From assembly GCA_037954235.1 (NCBI GenBank), contig JBBMOA010000015.1:2357001-2421000 (forward strand): DNA of 64,000 nucleotides. The letters run 5' to 3'. Made by a program: the position numbers and the translations under genes. The DNA comes from Aulostomus chinensis. Lineage: Eukaryota > Chordata > Actinopteri > Syngnathiformes > Aulostomidae. Under the pieces are notes generated by a model. The model worked only from the letters and a program-made list of their open reading frames with translations, did no database searches and was not told the DNA's origin. Of this stretch, positions 36,920 through 49,100 are shown piece by piece. The stretch's first letter is position 1; the number at the start of each line of letters is the position of its first letter.

Positions 36920-38359
36920 TTCAGACCATCGGTTACTGATAGGTGGAGCTCAGCACCGCCCAGATTAGCCTCCGCTGCTGAGTGGAGGAGAGACGTTTGA
37001 ACACTTGGAGCGGTTCATGGAGCAAGACGAGGAGGTTTGGCCTTCCAATCGTCTGACAAACGAGGAAATAAAACCAAATATTTTTTTTCGTGTTGGCGAG
37101 GCGACGTTCCAGTGTTTGTTCGTAATAACTGGAGATTAAAATGTGAGTTTGGTTGTTTAGTTCGTTGTAGAGCAGTACTAAATTAAGTCAGCAGTGGGCG
37201 CTGAACGCTCAGGAGGAATTTAGGAGCAGATTGAGGCGAAGGAGAATAAACCCTGCGCAGACACAGGAGCTGCTCTGTGCGTCTGATTGATCAGTATGAG
37301 TGGGTTAATAGTCCACAATACATACGAAGAAACCCGGTTTAAGGGATAATAGTATTGCAAATATGGTTCCTGAAGCTGAAGTGCTACTTTTGTGTTCATT
37401 TATCAAAAGCTAGAATAAATCCTCGAGCCAAACTGCAGGTGCTTCCCTCTGGGCCTCTGGATCCATCAGCCCAGGCGACGCTGAACCCCTCCAGCCACTC
37501 TCAGCTTGGGGTCATGCTGCATTTGACCAACACGTTTCAAATATGAACACGTGCGGATGATGTGTGTAGTCCTATCAGACAAATAACACTTTACTTATGA
37601 AAGTTTCAACTCACCTAGAAAACTTAGCACGCATAAATAAAGTGAATGAATGAACAACATTTTGCTGCACACAGTCGCGTCTCTGCTTTTGAGGTGGACC
37701 GCCTGCAGGGGTGTGACATGCAGTCGCTTCTGGAGAACAAGAGGCGTTTGGGGGAGGTTTTTATTCTTGTTTTTGGCAAAAACACATTGAAGCTTCTGAG
37801 TAAGTAACATTCATCTAAAGAGACAAAGCTTGGCTTCAGTAACGATTCAGTGCTGATATTTTGGCTTGACTCCGTAGGACCCGCCAAGTACCCTGTTCAG
37901 CTTCCTGACTGATCAATATGATAACCAGCAATTCTGAAACGATGCTTTCATCATCACCTACGTAAAAAAATGTGACATCACAAGGATTTAAGAGGACGCT
38001 GGAAAAAAGTAGTAGAGTCTTTAAAATGATCCTCAAGAGCAGGAGAGTGTTTTCATCAGGTTCTGGACCGTCTGAGGTGGGGCTGCTCACATCCAGACCA
38101 GAATATTCATTCATGTTATGTTCATGTCATGTCTATATCTATATATATATATAGATATCTATATCTATATATATATAGATATAGATATCTATATCTATCT
38201 ATATAGATAGATATAGATATATACACCTATACATATGCTTATAAATATATGTATATACACACATATATACATATACACGCATACAGATATACATATATAT
38301 GTATATATAGATATATATAATACATATATATATATTATACATATATATGTATATATGTG

Positions 38360-38390
<31 letters not shown>

Positions 38391-38996
38391 ATATAAATAA
38401 ATAAAATGATTCCTGTAATTTTGTCTTTGTTTCTGGTCAAAGTCTCATCTTGTTTTGTGGCTCATACTTTGCAGTTCTATTTCAAAGGATTAAAGAAAAG
38501 TCTGCATTATTTCTATCATCCAGGCTCCATTCGTCCGTCTGCCATGTTTGGACAGACGGACGAAAAAAGACTCCCAACAGACGGTTCTGTCAAGGGGAAC
38601 TCTCCACTCGCGTCATAGCTTTGAGGAAGGCATGTAACACACCCCCAGCATTCACTGTGCTAAGCTAATTAGCATGGCTCTATCCTGGTCTGTCTCTGAG
38701 GACGACAAGAAGTAAGTGTATTCCTCATGTTCCTTTCAGTGGAAAGTTAAGAAAAGTATATAATTAAAAATATTAAAACTAAGGTAGTCTTTCTTCATTT
38801 TCACATGTAAGAGGAAGATTGTTCTTCCGATCGCTTGGTGATTCTCATGATGCTGGGACAGATTTCATGCATTTATGATTGTAAAAAACTTCTGAACACA
38901 TTTAAATAAAAGCGAAATTAGGGTGAGGACCCAGAAAGACAATCAAGAGATGACGAGAGCTCATCCAGCTGGTGACTGGGGCTGGGGCATCACGTC
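36920..38996. other. Intergenic stretch between the histone cluster and tmem120a
   Basis: No exon is recognised. It holds the AT-rich palindromic tract 38131-38400 and a solo terminus of the composite repeat at 38640-38720. The 3' untranslated region of tmem120a (minus strand) presumably occupies part of 38400-38996. Confidence 0.5.
38131..38400. repeat. AT-rich palindromic low-complexity tract
   Basis: About 270 bp of ATAT, ATCTAT/ATAGAT and GTATAT/ATATAC motifs arranged so that many segments are their own reverse complements, ending in a short TG run. Open frames through it (rich in Ile, Tyr and His) are artefacts. Confidence 0.9.
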
Positions 38997-41900
38997 TCAC
39001 AAGCCCTTGGCCTTGTCCTGGTTCCTCATGTATTTCTGGTAAACCACTCCCAGCGTGGTGAAGAAGTTCCCCTTGAAGAGAACCATGTAGGCGCAGCCGC
39101 ACATGAAAACCTGGAGCACATAAACAAGAATGCCTTGATTTCCTGAAGCATAAATGTGAATATTTGCCAAAGAATCCCAAGTCATGAATATTCAAGCATA
39201 AACTGAGACGTGGGCCGAGCGGATGTGATGAATACAAAGAGGAAAATACATTTTATACAGATAATGAGGCTGCGAGCATTGTTAAATTGTTGGCTGATGA
39301 ATGTGAATTTGCATCCATCTCTACCAAATAAAGATGAAGTGAAATGATGTGAGTTTGACAAACCTGCCACTCTTTGCACTCCGGGAGCTGGAACATCCTG
39401 AAGAGTGTCATGCTGTTGTAGAGCTGCCAGAACTAGAAGAGGACAAGCAGTCAGTCAGACTGCTGCATTCTGGGATGCTGCCTTTAAAGGTCACATGACA
39501 GCAGCCGTCCACGTTCCCAGTTTTAGCTGTGCCTCTGAGTTCATCGCTCATTCATCTCTTCATATACGTCAACAAACTCGTACCTGAGACCAACAAAAAT
39601 GCATCCTCTGATTTTTACTTTTTATCTTTACAACTAAAATGACCGCAGTCAATATTTATTTCCTCTCTAACTTCATTCCCGGAGGGCCTGGTTTCCCTCC
39701 TTGTGTAACTGCCCCCCCCCTGCCTGGCGCGCTTCCTACATATTTGGTCACCACAGCATTTTCAGATGTACTCAATTAATTTTCCTTGTTTTTTTTCTAT
39801 GTTAAAACTCGTATGAAGGCACAGAAGTTCTACTCACATGACCAAAGAACAAGAACGGAAGGAGGAAGGTGAGGCCTCTCCACATCCAGGACTGGAAACC
39901 CTCTGAGCACCAGAAGAGGAGTGACACATTGAACCACTGAGTCTAAAGCCATGCTAGCAGCTAACATGCTAAGAGGTCCATGTCAGGTTCCTGTTCTTCA
40001 CTCTCCAATGATGCGGTGACGTCTAATCTTGTATTTGTTGAGACTGAGACATGAAGTGGGAACTCACCGACTGTCAGGTCCATGTTGTGTCTTTCTCCCA
40101 GCGCTCGGAGTCTGTACAAACAGCCACTCTGATAGTAGTACTGCAGAAACTGGACGAAGCCTGATTAGTTACCAGCAAAGACAAGAGAAGAAGAGTGACG
40201 TGGTTGTGAGTGAAGATGTCGCTCAGACGGTGCAGTGCAATGAACGAGTCCCGACCGGTGCGAGGCTCTTACTTTGGTAAAGACAATAACCGAGGAACTG
40301 GTTCCTAAACATCTGGTAGAGGGCTCCTTCAGGCCTGCCGACGAAGACACCATCAGGAACAAAAGAGCTCAGAGCACCGTCCTCACCAGTGTCCCTCTGC
40401 GGGGAACTGTCTGTGTGCACATTTAACCTACAGAGATGTGAACTGAACCACTCACCAGGTGAGCATGACGCCAGACAGGAAGGTGGACACGTAGTGATGG
40501 AAAACCCACCAGCCCTTAATCCTGAAACGACACGCAGACCTGAGAGTGAAGGCCAGACTCCACAGTGTGAAGTGATGCCGGGTGAAATACAAGCTGGTTG
40601 TTATTAAAAAAAAAAAATTAAAAAGCCGGTGAAGCCAAAGTGACATCTGCAATTTGGTCACTGTTGTCTTGGATTTCCTGGATTCTGTGTCCAAAATCCA
40701 GCTGCTGTGTCTGGTGACAGAGCAGAGGGAAGTCGAGGCGTCATCAGGCCCGACAGTTTGCTTTAAAAAGGTCACAGACCAGAACATCGCTGCCTGCTGG
40801 CTGTTGAAGACAAGAGAATAAAGAATCTCTTCTACATTGTAAACCAATGAAACTTCACCAAAAAAAGAACCCCCCCCCCCCCCGAAAAAATCCCTTCATC
40901 ACTTTTTTTCTGATTTGAATTTCTTCAACATCACGGTAGTAAAGCAGTGAAGACAGTAAGAATGAGTGAGACCTGGAGCCGTTGCTGATGAGGATGCTCT
41001 CCCGGATGGTGAGCGTGCAATAATACCACACCAGCAGGAAGTTGAAGAGGGCGTCCAAGACCCTGGGAACAAAAGCATTCATTATTCAGGAAACACACTG
41101 ATAAGCATGGGAATCGTTTGCTGGACGTACGCAATCATCCCAACTTAAAGACGACTGATTAAATACTAAGTTTGGAGGATAACGTAGATTCGTCGGTGGG
41201 TACCCCGCCATGAAAGAATGTGTTGACAACGGCTCGACGTGTGTGTTGGTGACGTCACTTATTGAGACGGAGAAAGTCCTGCTGTGCTTGAGTGTCAAAG
41301 ATGTTTGAGGGAATGAGGCGTTAGCTTGGATCAAGCACTTGTAGATGTCGGCTAACATTTCAAGCTTGATACTGAGACGCGCCGGTGAGTGAGAGCCACA
41401 GTGAGCGCCAACAAATAGATGTGACGGAGAGAGACTCTGGATGAGCCTCATCTCTGAGCGTAGGTCAGCAGTGGGTGGAATGTGCAGCGTGATACCGACT
41501 CCCTCTCATGACGGTGGTGGACACGTTCTAACCCTCCATGATCTTCTAAAGTCGTACAGAAGTCAGTCGAGACCTGCGGTGAAGACCAGGCGTCGTGAAC
41601 TCTCACCTGTAGCTGAACAGAAAGCGGCAGGTGAAGGAGAAGATGAAGAGGATGACGGTGAGCGCCAGTTTAAACTTCTCATATTCATCTTTGTAGGCAA
41701 ATCTGTTGGGAGGAAAAACACCGCCAATGTTACTGTGATGTCACCACAAAGGTCGTTATGACGACAGCGGCAGGCAGCGTGACCTACTTTGACTGCTTGT
41801 TGAGGAGTGTTACGTTGACGTTTCCTAAAACTAGAGTGAGATACAACCTAAAGAGGAAATGATGTCAGTCACAAAAATGTCAAGATCGGAATCCTCTGAT

Positions 41901-44900
41901 GTCGGTCCTGTGAAAGCGGCTGCTACTGAGGAACAGAATGAAGACTCAAACCCGTTCTTCTTTGGCAGGAACGCGTCCATCTCAGCGAAGGCTTCTGCTC
42001 TGTCTTTGATGGAGTTCTGGATTTCTGCGATGGAATCGACTTCCTCTGGACTGAGTTTGAAAGTCGGATGCTTCTCTCTGCACCTGATCAAAGGGAGAAA
42101 GCACCGAGATGTTGATGACATCATGTATTCAACAGAGGCGTCTGGCTCTTGATAATGACATCAGCTGTCTTAGTGCTGAGGCCGCCGTGGGGGTTGGGAC
42201 GACGGCAGATCAAATGTTAAGAGGGCTCCAGCCCTTTTTTCAGCCTCAGTGGTTTTAGAAGACGACAGTTGTAACGCCAACATTGTGAAGAGGACGGAGG
42301 TGGTGATGACCTCATCTACGACCCGGTCCAATATTAAGACCGTTTCTCTGGGTTGTTCCCATGATGAAACCTCCGTGATTGTTGCTTGTTCGAATTCCAG
42401 GTTAAAATCCACAGAGGAACCTTGAGAATGCGCCGCAGACGGATGGAGGTCGACTGAAGCGTCAAAATGAATGAACTCCATTTTCTCGGTACGTGAGTTT
42501 GGTCCAGACTGGTGTGAGGAACGTCCAGTTTTAGTCAGACGAGCACAAGAAGTCACCTTTTGTGACATCATGTGTCAACATGCTGAGTATAGTGAGAGCA
42601 GCATGGTGATGGTGTTTCCATGGTAATTGTTTCACACCGTCAGCTCCGGTCTGTCTGTCACTGAACTTTGTCGGAGCGCCGCTACATGAACACACACCGC
42701 TTGAATTTGTGGCTGAGGTCACAAAAGTCCCTGAAGTTGCAGGCAAACAACAAACTTTCATTGTGTTCATGTAAATTCTTGATCGTGGCGCTCGGACCCT
42801 CAACGTGTGTGGAGGTCAGACACTCGCCTCTACGGCTCGCCGTTGGCCCGACAGAAGCGGCCCCAGTGGCTGCCACATTTGTTAATATTTCTATCTTCTC
42901 ACTCGTCACACGTGTCACTGTAAGTTCATGTGTTTGAAAGAGTGATGAAACAGCAGAAGTCGGACAAAACTCAACAGGACAGAAGCAGAGAGCTGTTGCA
43001 CAAACAGTAACGGCTCTGTTGCCTAATTTTGAAAGAACTCTGGGAATTTGAAGGGGCTGCCGTGTGAGAGGAGGAGCAAACCACCGCACAGGAGCGCTCT
43101 CAGCTGAGCCACACTTACTCCTCCAGCGATGCACTCAGCTCTCTCAGCTTCTTCCTCTGACGTGCGATGGCGCCGGTGCAGCTGTCTTGCAGTTTGGTGA
43201 CTTCCTCAAGTTTCTGTTTATATAGACGATGGGTGTCCTGGAGTGAAGAAAAGACAACGTCACTGATGCCACAGGGATGTTTTAATTCTAAAACTACTCA
43301 TGAACAAAAATGGAGGGCAAAAGATACAACTAAGTAAGTCAGTTATTCTGAACTCATGCTACCTGAGCCCTGAGCAGCTCAGTTATCAGTGCGTGATCCA
43401 TCACTAGGCAGCAGTGCAGAGGTCAGCACTGTGGCCCCCCACCAAGAAGGTTGTGGGTGGAGCCCCGGCTGCAGCACGGGGTCTTTCTGGGTGAGTCTCC
43501 ATGTTCTCCCTGTTCCTGCTGGGTTCTCTCTGGTACTCCAGCTTCCTCCACAGTCCAAAGACATCAAGAGGGACCAGGTTAATCCAGACTCTAAATTGAC
43601 CGTAGGCGTGGCTGGGAGAGCCAATGGTTGTCTGTCTCTATGTGTTGGCCCTGCCCTGGACTGGCGACCTGTCCAGGGGGAAGGCTGCTGGGATAGGCTC
43701 CACCCCCACCACCCTGAACAGGAGAGGAGGGGGAACATGGAGGGATGGATGATCCATCACTACAAGTGTTTGGTGACTGCTGACTCTGGGTCAGTCTCAT
43801 GTCATCTCCCATGAAGGAATGAAAACACACTCTGCAGCCAACGCTTGAATCTGGGCGCAGCGTCAACTCTGAGGAACTCACACACCTGCAAAAATAACAC
43901 TTGTAGAATCGTTTTAAAATGAAAATGTATGTGAAGGAACCTGCCAGCGTTTGAGGAAAAAGCTTATTTGGGTTTTCTGAGTTGGGTGGTGGGCATTAGA
44001 GACGAGAGAAGGGGCCGCAGGACTCCCTCTGGTTGTCTCTCAAGAGAGGTTTCCAACTGTCCAACTGAGAGGAGGCCATGGGACAGACCAGGTGGAGGGT
44101 TTAAACCTCCACGCTGGTCTGGGAACGCCCAGGACCCCCCAGTCAGACCTGGTTGATACAGAAACCACAACAAGACTTTGGATGCAGAGTTGAAGATGGA
44201 TGAACGCTTGTAGTCAGACAAGAAGAGAGACACCCATCTCTCCACTATGCTGCATTAAGGACCTGAGACCCACACTTGTTAGCTTAGCACAATGAATGGT
44301 GTTGGGTGGGAAGTGTTAGCGCAGTGATTTGACGCAGCACCTCCAAAGCTCCATTGGAACTTGGGTCAACAGAACCAAAGGTTTGTTGAGGACTAGAAGA
44401 GCGACTGCTGCTACTGACGATGAGGAGGAAGAGGATTCCTGCTGGACACACCAGCATCCTGGACCTGAGCTAGCTGATGCTAACACTTCCCACACACTTC
44501 CAGTCATTGTGCTAAGCTAACTAGCCTGGACCTGAGCTAGCTGATGCTAACACTTCCCACCCACTTCCAGTCATTGTGCTAAGCTAACTATCCTGGGTGA
44601 GGATGAGGATCAGGATCACAGCTGGATACACCAGCAACTTGGACCTCAGCTAGCTGATGCTAACATTACCCACCCACGTCCAGTCATTGTGCTAAGCTAA
44701 CTAGCGGAGTTTTCAACTTTGTCTGAAACTAAAGGGGGAGGTGACAGTAACTTTGCCACCCATAAATCTACACGCCGTAGACAACAGACAGCGTCGACAC
44801 TTAGAACAACCGTGACGTGTCCAGGTTACCCGCCTGAGTGTCTGTTATTTTTCTGTCAACGGCCGATCATCGGGGCAGGGGAGGGCGGACCCCCTCATCT

Positions 44901-45044
44901 GGGAGCCCCCTCAGTCCTGATCGCTAACCCGGGCAGGATCAACGGCTCTCACGTGATGGGACCTACCTGGATGTTCTGGTAGTCTTTCTCCAAGTCCTCC
45001 CATTCACGGAAGCACTCCGACACTCCGCTCGGGCTGAACAACAT
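38997..45044 (-). CDS. tmem120a: Transmembrane protein 120A (TMEM120A/TACAN, NET29)
   Basis: Twelve coding exons on the minus strand join in frame to 347 residues (human protein 343): 45044-44967, 43237-43119, 42083-41952, 41847-41788, 41702-41607, 41062-40973, 40521-40456, 40334-40273, 40160-40068, 39902-39838, 39432-39364, 39110-38997. All junctions are GT-AG with matching phases. The product is a multi-pass membrane protein of the nuclear envelope/ER. Known structures of the family are dimers with an N-terminal cytosolic coiled coil, six membrane helices in an ELOVL-like fold and a bound coenzyme A; a proposed mechanosensitive-channel role is disputed. Seen here are the helical N-terminus (about 1-105), the [10 protein letters not shown] linker, hydrophobic segments from about 141 onward, and conserved blocks [32 protein letters not shown] and [20 protein letters not shown]. 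styxl1 lies 1.1 kb upstream, as in mammals. Intron 1 is full of repeats. Confidence 0.95.
43410..43746 (+). mobile_element. LINE-related interspersed element in tmem120a intron 1
   Basis: Successive blocks CATGTTCTCCCTGTTCCTGC, GTCCAAAGACATCAAGAG, TGGTTGTCTGTCTCTATGTG, GACTGGCGACCTGTCCAGGG and GGGATAGGCTCCACCCCC follow the order seen in a very common fish repeat, the 3' end of an L2-type LINE or its SINE. The tail AGGGATGGATGATCC is a decayed ATGGATGG repeat. No intact open frame remains. Confidence 0.75.
43990..44215 (+). mobile_element. Degenerate LINE 3' coding remnant in tmem120a intron 1
   Basis: With frame slips the plus strand reads MGQTRWRV, stop, [16 protein letters not shown], matching the retrotransposon tail pattern RxRWRDYxxxLAWExLGxPxEEL also glimpsed at 14505-14665. 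It ends in GATGGATGAACG, reminiscent of the LINE tail repeat. Confidence 0.4.
44243..44708 (+). repeat. Composite interspersed repeat (long copy B)
   Basis: Shares GTTAGCTTAGCACAATGAAT at its left edge and the 44325-44470 core with copy A (25685-25860). It then carries three to four copies of the 66-67 bp unit with GACCTGAGCTAGCTGATGCT. It lies within intron 1 of tmem120a. Confidence 0.7.
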
Positions 45045-46143
45045 TTCTGCTCGGACTCCTGGAAGAAACCTCCGGGAGTTGGCTAACAATCAAGCGCCTC
45101 CGTGCAACAGTTGCTCCGTCGAGTCACCACAGGAAACAGGGGACGACTTCCGGTTAGCGCCTTCATAATAAAAGCCATTATCAAACTATCGGTATCGTCT
45201 ATATTTTAGGGGACTTGCCTCTCGACTTCACCACATTTGGCAGAACTCTGCTTTTATATCCAAGACCACGTAGTGATTTCCGGTTCCTCCTCGATCAATA
45301 ACCGCGTTCCTTCGCAGCTGTCAAAGCCGTGCCGGTGACGCGTTTGTGAGATGTGCTCGTCTACAACAGATTCGTCCAATCACACGTTCCGGCTATGACG
45401 ACGATTTCGACGCAATGCCATTAAAATGTGAACCCTGGATTTAGACTGACAGGTAATGCCTCTCTGATTTAAAGTGATACATGGTTGATATTCATCAGCG
45501 TCTATTTTGGGCGTAAGTCCCAACAACAGCAAAGATCTTATACGTCAGAGACGTGTCCAAACGGAGGGTCCTCCGCTGAGACGCCAACCGTTCTCCTTCA
45601 AGGTAAAATGTAGGGTTTTAATTAACTCATACCGCTTCAGCTCATATTTCCAGAGACGTTTTCTAAATCTAGGGTTGAGACGTGAGCCCCTCTGGCGGGG
45701 CATGAATGAACTGAACCTCAACCTATAAAATCTAAGTTACAAATGATCCCCCCCACCCCCAACAAAAAAAGCCCAACTATTTCTATTCACGACTAAAGCA
45801 GACTCCAGAAGATGGCCTGTATATGGTTTGAAATGTTTCCGTCGTGTGAAATTACATATTGCTGTTTATTTCAGTAATAATTCAAGTTTGATGCCTCACT
45901 TTGTGTTGGTCTTGGCGTTTATTGTTCTTTATGAGTTTATAGGAACCAAAAATAGTGCTGGTCTCATGACAGCAATGATGAGAAAAGCAAATAAATAAAA
46001 TCTACAAAACAAGCAGTACTGAAAAAAGTGCTTCTGTAATGCCACCTATTAATTTTCTGTGCACCAAAATTAAAATGAAATAAATCTCATGGGCTGATGA
46101 AAACACCAGCATCCAGTCAGCCAGTGAAATATTCCTTCAGCTG
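45045..46143. other. tmem120a promoter region and styxl1 3' flank
   Basis: Read on the minus strand, the first 350 bp upstream of the tmem120a start are CpG-rich and hold two ETS-type sites (ACTTCCGG at about 45147-45154, TTTCCGG near 45289-45295), as expected for a housekeeping promoter. Minus-strand AATAAA hexamers occur at about 45918-45923 and are candidates for styxl1 polyadenylation. No other gene is seen. Confidence 0.5.
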
Positions 46144-49100
46144 TTAGAGTCCAGAAACATCGGTCACTGTGGCGCCGCTGGTGTGAAGCTCCCAGGCCGA
46201 CAGCTGCTGTAGAAACGAGGTGTTCGGCCTCATATCAGGTTTGCATCTCAGCATGTGCTTCCACGAGTCCTGGAAAACAGCAGAATTAGGTGCTACAAAT
46301 GTCACTGACCCTGAGCTGCCTGGTTGTCCATCATCCTCAGAGCCAGAAGACAGAGACCCTTCTCTAGGGAGCTGAGACCCTGGCTAGTTAGCTTAGCACA
46401 ATGGCTGGTAGTGGGTGGGAAGTGTTAGCATCAGCTAGCTCAGGTCCAGGATGCTGGTGTGTCCATCAGGAATCCTCTTCCTCCTCATCATCAGTAGCAG
46501 CAGTCGCTCTTCTAGTCCTCAACAAACCTTTGGTTCTGTTGACCCAAGTTCCAGTGGAGCTTTGGAGGTGCTGCGTCAAATCACTGCTCCCAGTCAGGAA
46601 AGTAGTTCTGGTTACGTGTCTGATTCTAACACTACAATGTCTCCTCATGTTAAACTGGTATTCATCACCAAGGTTACACACCACCCTCTTTCCATTAGTA
46701 TAGGCAGAGACAGAGCTATGCTAACACTTCCCATTCACCACCATTCACTGTGCTAAGCTAATCAGTGTTCAGCTGGTCTCAGGACATTTCCAGGGATGGC
46801 GATCAGGTTCTCACCAACAATTAAGTTCTTTTCTGAAGCCCAAATCAGGTTTGCAGTGAGAACATCACTCTTTCAGCCACCCCTCCTCCCCTCTCTGCCT
46901 CCTTCCGCAGAGCAACGCGATCCTACATGAGCCAAGAAAATGAATGGATCCTGTTGTTGACTGAGTTGCAGTTGTTCTAGTCTGATATAACTCGTCTGTT
47001 ACTGCATGTCTGAATTCTATAGTTTACCCACCTGGTGGAGGTGCAGAGACAGCTCTGCACTATCATTCATTGAGCTAAGCTAACTAGAATGAGTCTCAGC
47101 TCCCTTGACAAGGGTCTCTGACTTCTTGTCTGTCCCTGGGGACGATGGACATCAAGAGACTTTCCATAAAAATACTGTGTTCACTCAATATTTCCCAGAG
47201 ATCCAATTGGAACAACATCTATGGCCAGCTTGCCTCCAGTGTGTATTTGAGGTGGTGCATGAGGAAGGCTATGGTTACTGCGCTGCAGCGGCTTCTGCCC
47301 TGCCGGGAGATGACCAGGACTCGAGAGCCCGTGTTGACATAGGAACCTGAAAACCAGGAGAGACGAGAGAGCAGGTTCCATGGTGAGATAGTAGACCTCA
47401 CTGGGATCTCCAAACCACTTCTTCATGATTCCATTTGTTAATCAAAGCCATTGGATAACCTCTGACCTTTGAGTCCACTAAGAATGGACACCATGAGAGC
47501 ACACCAAAGGTCTTTGATTGCCCCCTGGTGGCTGGTTTGGTCCCAAACCAAAAAAGTTATGACTTCTCTAATACAACTACAGCTACATTTTCTCACAGAT
47601 CGTTTCTATCGTTTTCCTTTCATGTTTTTTAATTTGCTTCCATAGAAAGCACGTCACATGTGACATTCACAAGTCCAGATTCATGCCATGTCCAGCAGAC
47701 CGTGTTTGTTGTGTGAGAGGTGAACAGCTCACGTGTCATACATGTAGTGATGAGAGGTTGAGTGGTGGCGTGAGTGATTACTGCAACACTGCATACGTTT
47801 ACGGTGACAAACGTACCAATAAAACTACAAGCTGGTTCCAGGTGTGAACTTAGATCCGACTGTGCCGAGTCAGCCACAGGGATGTTCAGGATGGCCTCAC
47901 TCCCCTTAAAGGACCTAAAGAACGCAGAAGAAAGTCAAAACAATGCAATAACAATAGGATTGTCCAAATATTCCATGTTGGTATAAATAAAAGCTGAATA
48001 TAGAAGTATGTCCTCACTCCAGAGGGTTACTCTGAGAGATGCTGATGACTGCGCTGATCTTCAGGTCCCTGATGATACCCGGGTCTGTGCCTTGTTTCAG
48101 GTCCCCCATAAACAGCTGCCCCGCTATGACCTCCACCGGGTAGGTCTTGATGTTCTCCAGCTCCTGAGGTATATTACAGTTTATGTATCAGCAGCAGTTT
48201 GGACCAACTGACTTTTTCTGGGAGAAAAACTCATTTCCCTTGGTTATGATGAGCAAAATCTGTTGACATGAAGACAGTAAAAAGACAATTCAGTACTGAA
48301 ATAATACATATTGCTTTTTTCCCCAGACTGCCGTTAGTGACTCATGTAGACCCTTGTGAGGTGATGACGGTAATAACAGTGACAAGAAGCAGTGTGGAAC
48401 CTGTGGTGGCCAACTTTCATAGCACTGTGGCTTCTTATTAAAAGACCAAAAATACACGCACACCTGAAATATAGATGTATTTAGGAGTCTTCATTTGAAC
48501 TCCATGCATGGAGCAGTGATGCGTTCAAGCTGCATTAGTGCAGGTTCATGCATCAGCACCATCACTGCATGAACAATCCTTCAGGGGAGTCAGGCCATCT
48601 GGGATTAAAGCCGTGCCTGCACTTGATTCTGATATTCCTGATCCAATATTCCATCTCTAGAAAGACACCTTGACTGAGGTGCAGCTCAGCACGTGCAGTC
48701 ACAGTTGGTGTATTTGTCTTACCGTGATGGTGTAGAGGAGCTTCTCCGTCCTCAAGAAAGTATACAGAGCTGAGAACCTCTGGAAGCCTCCACTCACGAT
48801 TCGGACTGGATGGCGGCTGACGTAGGCCAGGACCTGAGCACATCTAACGGCTCTACCTGGAGAATACCCATCACATGACCGGCTGACACCACTGCAGAAT
48901 CACTGAGACGCAAACCAGCAAAACACTGTCCGAAGGAAGCAACCATCTAGTGACGTGTGGAACACGACAAACGCTGCAGCTACACAACTTCACAATGGCT
49001 TAATGTTTGTTTCATGAACTAAAGCTGCTTCAAACCATCGCACTCCACTTGTGAACAGAGAGAGAATCAACGCAAAACTAGATTATGTTACCTTGCTCCT

